A stretch of 44,850 bases of DNA from Guyanagaster necrorhizus (lineage: Eukaryota > Basidiomycota > Agaricomycetes > Agaricales > Physalacriaceae), in assembly GCF_019112545.1 (NCBI RefSeq), contig NW_025064894.1, forward strand, positions 1,186,746-1,231,595. The letters are read 5' to 3'. A program made the translations under genes and the position numbers. Positions within the stretch are counted from its first letter, which is position 1. Each line of letters opens with the position of its first letter. Shown here piece after piece: positions 41,550 through 44,850 of this stretch. Under the pieces are notes generated by a model. It did no database searches, was not told the origin of the DNA, and saw nothing but the letters and a program-made list of their open reading frames with translations.

Positions 41550-44490
41550 TTGTGCACTTGTTCTTCTTCTGAGGGCAGTTTCATGCCATGTGATCCTTCT
41601 GACCACAATTGAAACACTTCCCCCCTTTTTTGAGATGATCTACATCCATCGGCTGACCCGTTCCAGTATATGTCATGCCCGTACCGGTTTGCTTCATTCC
41701 ATAAGAAGTTGGGGTCGAGCCGCTGGGCTTCGCAGATGTAGTCATACCAGAGGTAGAGGGCTTTGGGCCCTGTCCCTGTCCCTGTCCCTGGCTTCGATGG
41801 CCATAGGCCAGGGTGGTCGCTTCTGCCTTCTGCCATTGCTGTTCCTTGTACATAGTGATAATTTGGCTCTTCCACTCATCATAGCCACTGGGAATGTCTC
41901 GGCCGATATCGGAAATGGTTATGAGGTAATGGGATGGTAATTCCATTTTCATGTACTCGACCATTCGTCCCATGTCAGCAACATCTTCCTGAACCTCTGC
42001 AAGAGTGCCAAGCCATTCTAGTTCATCAAAGTAATCTGTGGCCAGCTTTCCGGCCATCTTGAATTCCTTCATCTTCTGTTTATGGACCTCCTGTACAGTG
42101 GGGTCCATAAATTTGTCTCTGATCATTTGTTTGAAGACTGGCCATGCAGGGTATCAGTGATGGTCTCTGGTGGTAGACCAGAATGTGGGGGCGATCAGAA
42201 CCCACCACACCTTGGCTTTGTCTGCCATGTGGGTGATGGCGAACATTACCTTATACATGTTGGCAAGAAAGTATGGGGCAAAAACCTGAAAATACTGGTC
42301 GCAGTTGACCAGGAAATGATTGATGTCATCTGATGCCCTTTGGAAGAGGCAGGGTTCAGCACAAAGGATTGGTCTGACCTGAAGGATTTGAGCGGCGGCA
42401 TTGAGGGCAGGCATCAGATTTGGGAGTCCACCATGGGGCAGCTGCGCCCATCCCTTTGGAGGTCCTGGGAACGAATGGAGAGATCCATCATCAGCAATGG
42501 AACTTCCCAGCTTGGGGACTTCCTTTTGCATGATCCTCCTGTTTCTAATGGTTCAGCCCTGGGCGAGTGCCTCAGGGTCGTCTTCGGTTGGAGGAGGCGG
42601 TTCAGGTACTGGGTCCCTACTGCCTTCAGCTTCATCTGGGGGCAGCTGACTGGCAAAGGGTCGCAGAAAGGGTGGCAGCCTCCATGAGCCAGGGTCTTGC
42701 CAGGCTGCCTGTGGTCAGCTCCTGGCAAGCCAAGATGCTGTGCTACAGATGGCTGATGTGGCGAATGAGTATCGAGAAGATGCTGTTCAAATTGAAGATG
42801 CCATGTCTGCCATTTTGGACGGCATTACACTTGGCATCCACATTCTTGGTGCCATCCTTCCACCATACTTCGGCTTGTACAGTGGTAACGGTCCCATCAG
42901 ATAATGTGAATATCTTTGATTAAAGTTAAAAATGGCCCTTTCAGTGGCCGCATACTATAAAATCTCCTCTTTTTCAATAAAATCCACAAAAGTATACCTT
43001 TGTCCCAAGGATGATCTTAACCAAAGATCGTCCTTCCATAACTTGGCTACCTGTTCTTGGTACAACCGAGTGAACTCTTCTTCTCTCACCTTGCATGCCT
43101 CTCATCATAACTCTTCGTCTGTCATGGGTTTGAATTTCTCTGTCCAGCTAGAGAGCAGATCCCTGCCCTCCCGATGGGGGTCCACCTCCTCAGCCTCATT
43201 GTCCACATCAGTTTCCTCCTTGTCCTCGAGGGAGAAACTGCCAGGCAGGTCATAAGTTGCCAGCTCGGTTGGACTGGGGCTGCATACTGGGTCCAGCGTC
43301 ACTGGGTCCGGGGCAAGGAGCAGACTGTCATTCAGGCTGCTCTGGTGGCTCCTTGATGTCTGTTGTTGTTCCCTGCACCATTGCTTGGTGATACCAGTGG
43401 AAGTTTCTGTAGAACTTTGGATTGAGGAAAAGGGCCATGAAGGCCCCGTCGAAAAACCTCTTGAGATTGCCAGTGGGGTCGATACCCTCATCATCTCCCC
43501 TGATGGTGTCTCGCCCTGCTGGAATTCCCTCTCCCTGGACTGGAATGTCCTCTGTCTCTGCAATAGTATCGGTCCCATAAGATAATGGGTGGTTGTCGTC
43601 GAGGTTGGACTGAGCCTCCTCTTCATGGTGGTAGTCGGCCCAGGGATCAGACTCACTGGTGGGAGTGGCAGGTTCCCTGAAAGGCGAGTCAGGCATGGTG
43701 GTTCCAACAGCAGTTGTGGTCCTACTACCTCCCTCACCTCTTCTATGCTCCTCTGCTGCTCATGCCCGGAGGTCATTCTCCCTCGTAATCTCATTGTCAA
43801 TACATGCCTGGTCCTGCCTGTACTCAGGAAGGTCTCTGGCACATCATACTGGGTTCTCTCTTGAGGGACCCATGATGACAGGGCTGGTTGGTCACATTCT
43901 GCTTGGTACCGCTCATATGCTTTCTGTTCTGCTAGTATTACCACCAGCTGGGTGGCACTCCATCCTGTCGGCCTCGGTGGCAGCGGCTCACCACCAGTGG
44001 TGCTCATTGCTGTCATCATGCCAATAGTCATCGTTTCCATTGTCAATGCTGCTGTGTCGTGTAGATGGAGTATGCCAGGACCTGCAGCCCCTGGAACCAC
44101 TGGTTCCTCAAGCCATCCATGGGGCATCCAGGGAGTCTCTAGCATGGTGCCCAATGCCGGTGCCAGAGGCAGGGGTTGCTGACCTGGTTGCTGTGATACT
44201 GTGCTGGGGGGATGGGATGGGGGTGTTGGGTCTGAGTCGTTGAAACTCTGCAGCCCAAGGGTTGTCAGGGTTTCAGACGACTGCTGTCGGGGGTTGTGGG
44301 GGGTATGTGTGCTGCTGACGCTGCTCCTCTTCTTCTTCCTTAGTATGCCTTTGAGCTGAGCTCCCAGAGACACTTTCTGGGTTGGTTCCTTCAGCAGGTC
44401 AGAAGGACTGTCAGGCAGAGGCAGGGATGTCATAGAGGAGGAGGTCTGGTGTGACATTTCTGAGGATAGTTCAAATACGTTGGAATTCAT
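41550..44490 (-). pseudogene. gag of element 4 (near-intact, frameshifted)
   Basis: ATG 44490 (MNSNVFELSSEMSHQTSS) opens 461 residues to 43105. Between about 43850 and 43690 the plausible frame changes. 43328-43696 reads better in another frame (TGNLKRFFDGAFMALFL, FYRNFHWYHQA), so one or two small indels are likely. A long helix-rich segment follows (MTDEEL, VREEEFTRLYQEQVAKLW). The capsid part at 42154-42531 has HFLVNCDQYFQVFAPYF and ADKAKVWWV. 41581-42126 continues it (YFDELEWLGTLAEVQ). The zinc knuckle CFNCGQKDHMA-stop-NC has TGA at 41581-41583 where CGA or AAA would be expected. Gly-Gln repeats (GQGQGQG) precede it. Confidence 0.75.
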
Positions 44491-44685
44491 GATAGTGCCT
44501 GATTGTCCAAGCTACAATTGATTGGCATCCACAGCACAGCTGTATGATCACCAATAGACCGATCAAGATTCCTATGATAGAAGCTAAGAGTTCAAAGAAC
44601 TCATGGGTAAAGTTTGGATCGGAAGGGTTAAGGGCAGGGGGCATTCAGTTCCTCAGCACAATTGGGCTTGAGGAAGGGAATGAGA

Positions 44686-44698
44686 AGTCTTGAACTAA
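44686..44698 (-). other. Predicted self-primer binding site, element 4
   Basis: On the minus strand TTAGTTCAAGACT begins two bases inside the 5' LTR border. Its complement AGTCTTGAACTAA matches the LTR's own predicted transcript start AGTCTCGAACTAA (36690-36702, minus) with a single C/T mismatch at a CpG. The position and logic are the same as in element 1. Confidence 0.75.
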
Positions 44699-44699
44699 T

Positions 44700-44850
44700 T
44701 GTTAGGCCCAAGCCTCACGTGACTATCAACACATGATAAACAGTTCAGTACCTCACACTTTGGGTATGTCTGACTGAGTTCACAAAGTTAACAGTGGGGG
44801 TGAGTCAAGGCTCAAATAGTAAGAGCTCAAGAGTAGTTTGGTGAAGAATA
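44700..44850 (-). repeat. 5' LTR of element 4, cut by the window end
   Basis: The first 151 bases in plus-strand order match 36535-36685. The only differences seen are CACGTG against CACATG and CTCACAC against CTCGCAC. Each is a CG/CA pair, one in each direction. Confidence 0.93.

Larger units (their letters stand above)
36535..44850 (-). mobile_element. Youngest chromovirus, element 4, nested in element 3 (runs off the window)
   Basis: 3' LTR 36535-37062 (528 bp), internal region 37063-44699, 5' LTR from 44700 to beyond the window end. It retains many CpGs and long open pieces. The two LTRs differ at only two of the 151 shared bases. The order on the minus strand is gag, zinc knuckle, protease, RT, RNase H, integrase, chromodomain. 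Stops and a Tyr in place of the protease Asp make this copy non-autonomous. Confidence 0.92.

Overview
The window looks like a basidiomycete (probably agaricomycete) nuclear contig. Evidence: spliceable genes with very short introns (47-55 bp), an F-box protein of the expanded agaricomycete type, a secreted intradiol dioxygenase, chromodomain Ty3/Gypsy and Ty1/Copia retrotransposons, and loss of CpG dinucleotides from the repeats. Nothing bacterial, plant or animal is seen. No tRNA, rRNA or CRISPR was found.

Layout. (1) 1-1425: CpG-poor repeat edge with a partial Gypsy LTR (1-308). (2) About 1430-16235: a CpG-normal gene island. Most of it is one large imperfect inverted repeat (arms about 985-6140 and 8690-14175, with a central spacer of about 2.55 kb). 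Each arm carries, from outside inwards, gene A (unknown function; intact on the left, frameshifted on the right), a small C2HC-motif gene (complete on the right, chimeric on the left), an F-box gene transcribed outwards, and a decayed spliced gene. The arms are clearly diverged except for a 2,046-bp core (3458-5503 and 9383-11428) that reads as identical. It contains the whole F-box gene, its upstream region and the 5' part of the C2HC gene. The spacer holds the last two exons of an Argonaute (PIWI C-terminus). Outside the right arm lies an apparently intact six-exon intradiol ring-cleavage dioxygenase (14543-15882). (3) About 16235-44850: CpG-depleted retrotransposon territory. It holds a complete, dead chromovirus (17070-25151); a Copia 5' part (about 26320-28386) cut by the LTR of a second chromovirus (28387 to about 30330); an unassigned block (30331-32916); and a third chromovirus (32917-36534) that is itself interrupted by a fourth, younger one (36535 to beyond 44850).

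How it fits together. The Gypsy elements appear to be Tf1/sushi-type chromoviruses. Their predicted primer-binding site is not a tRNA complement but the complement of the start of their own predicted transcript, about 30-35 nt after a TATA box in the LTR, and their integrases end in a chromodomain. Differences between paired LTRs are largely TG in one copy against CA in the other at the same position, the signature of lost CpG. This indicates cytosine methylation, or a RIP-like process acting at CpG. The gene island has normal CpG right up to both borders. The main novelty candidates are the palindrome with its perfectly identical core (arm-to-arm gene conversion, recent duplication or an assembly effect), the Argonaute relic at its centre, and the self-priming signal shared by the chromoviruses.
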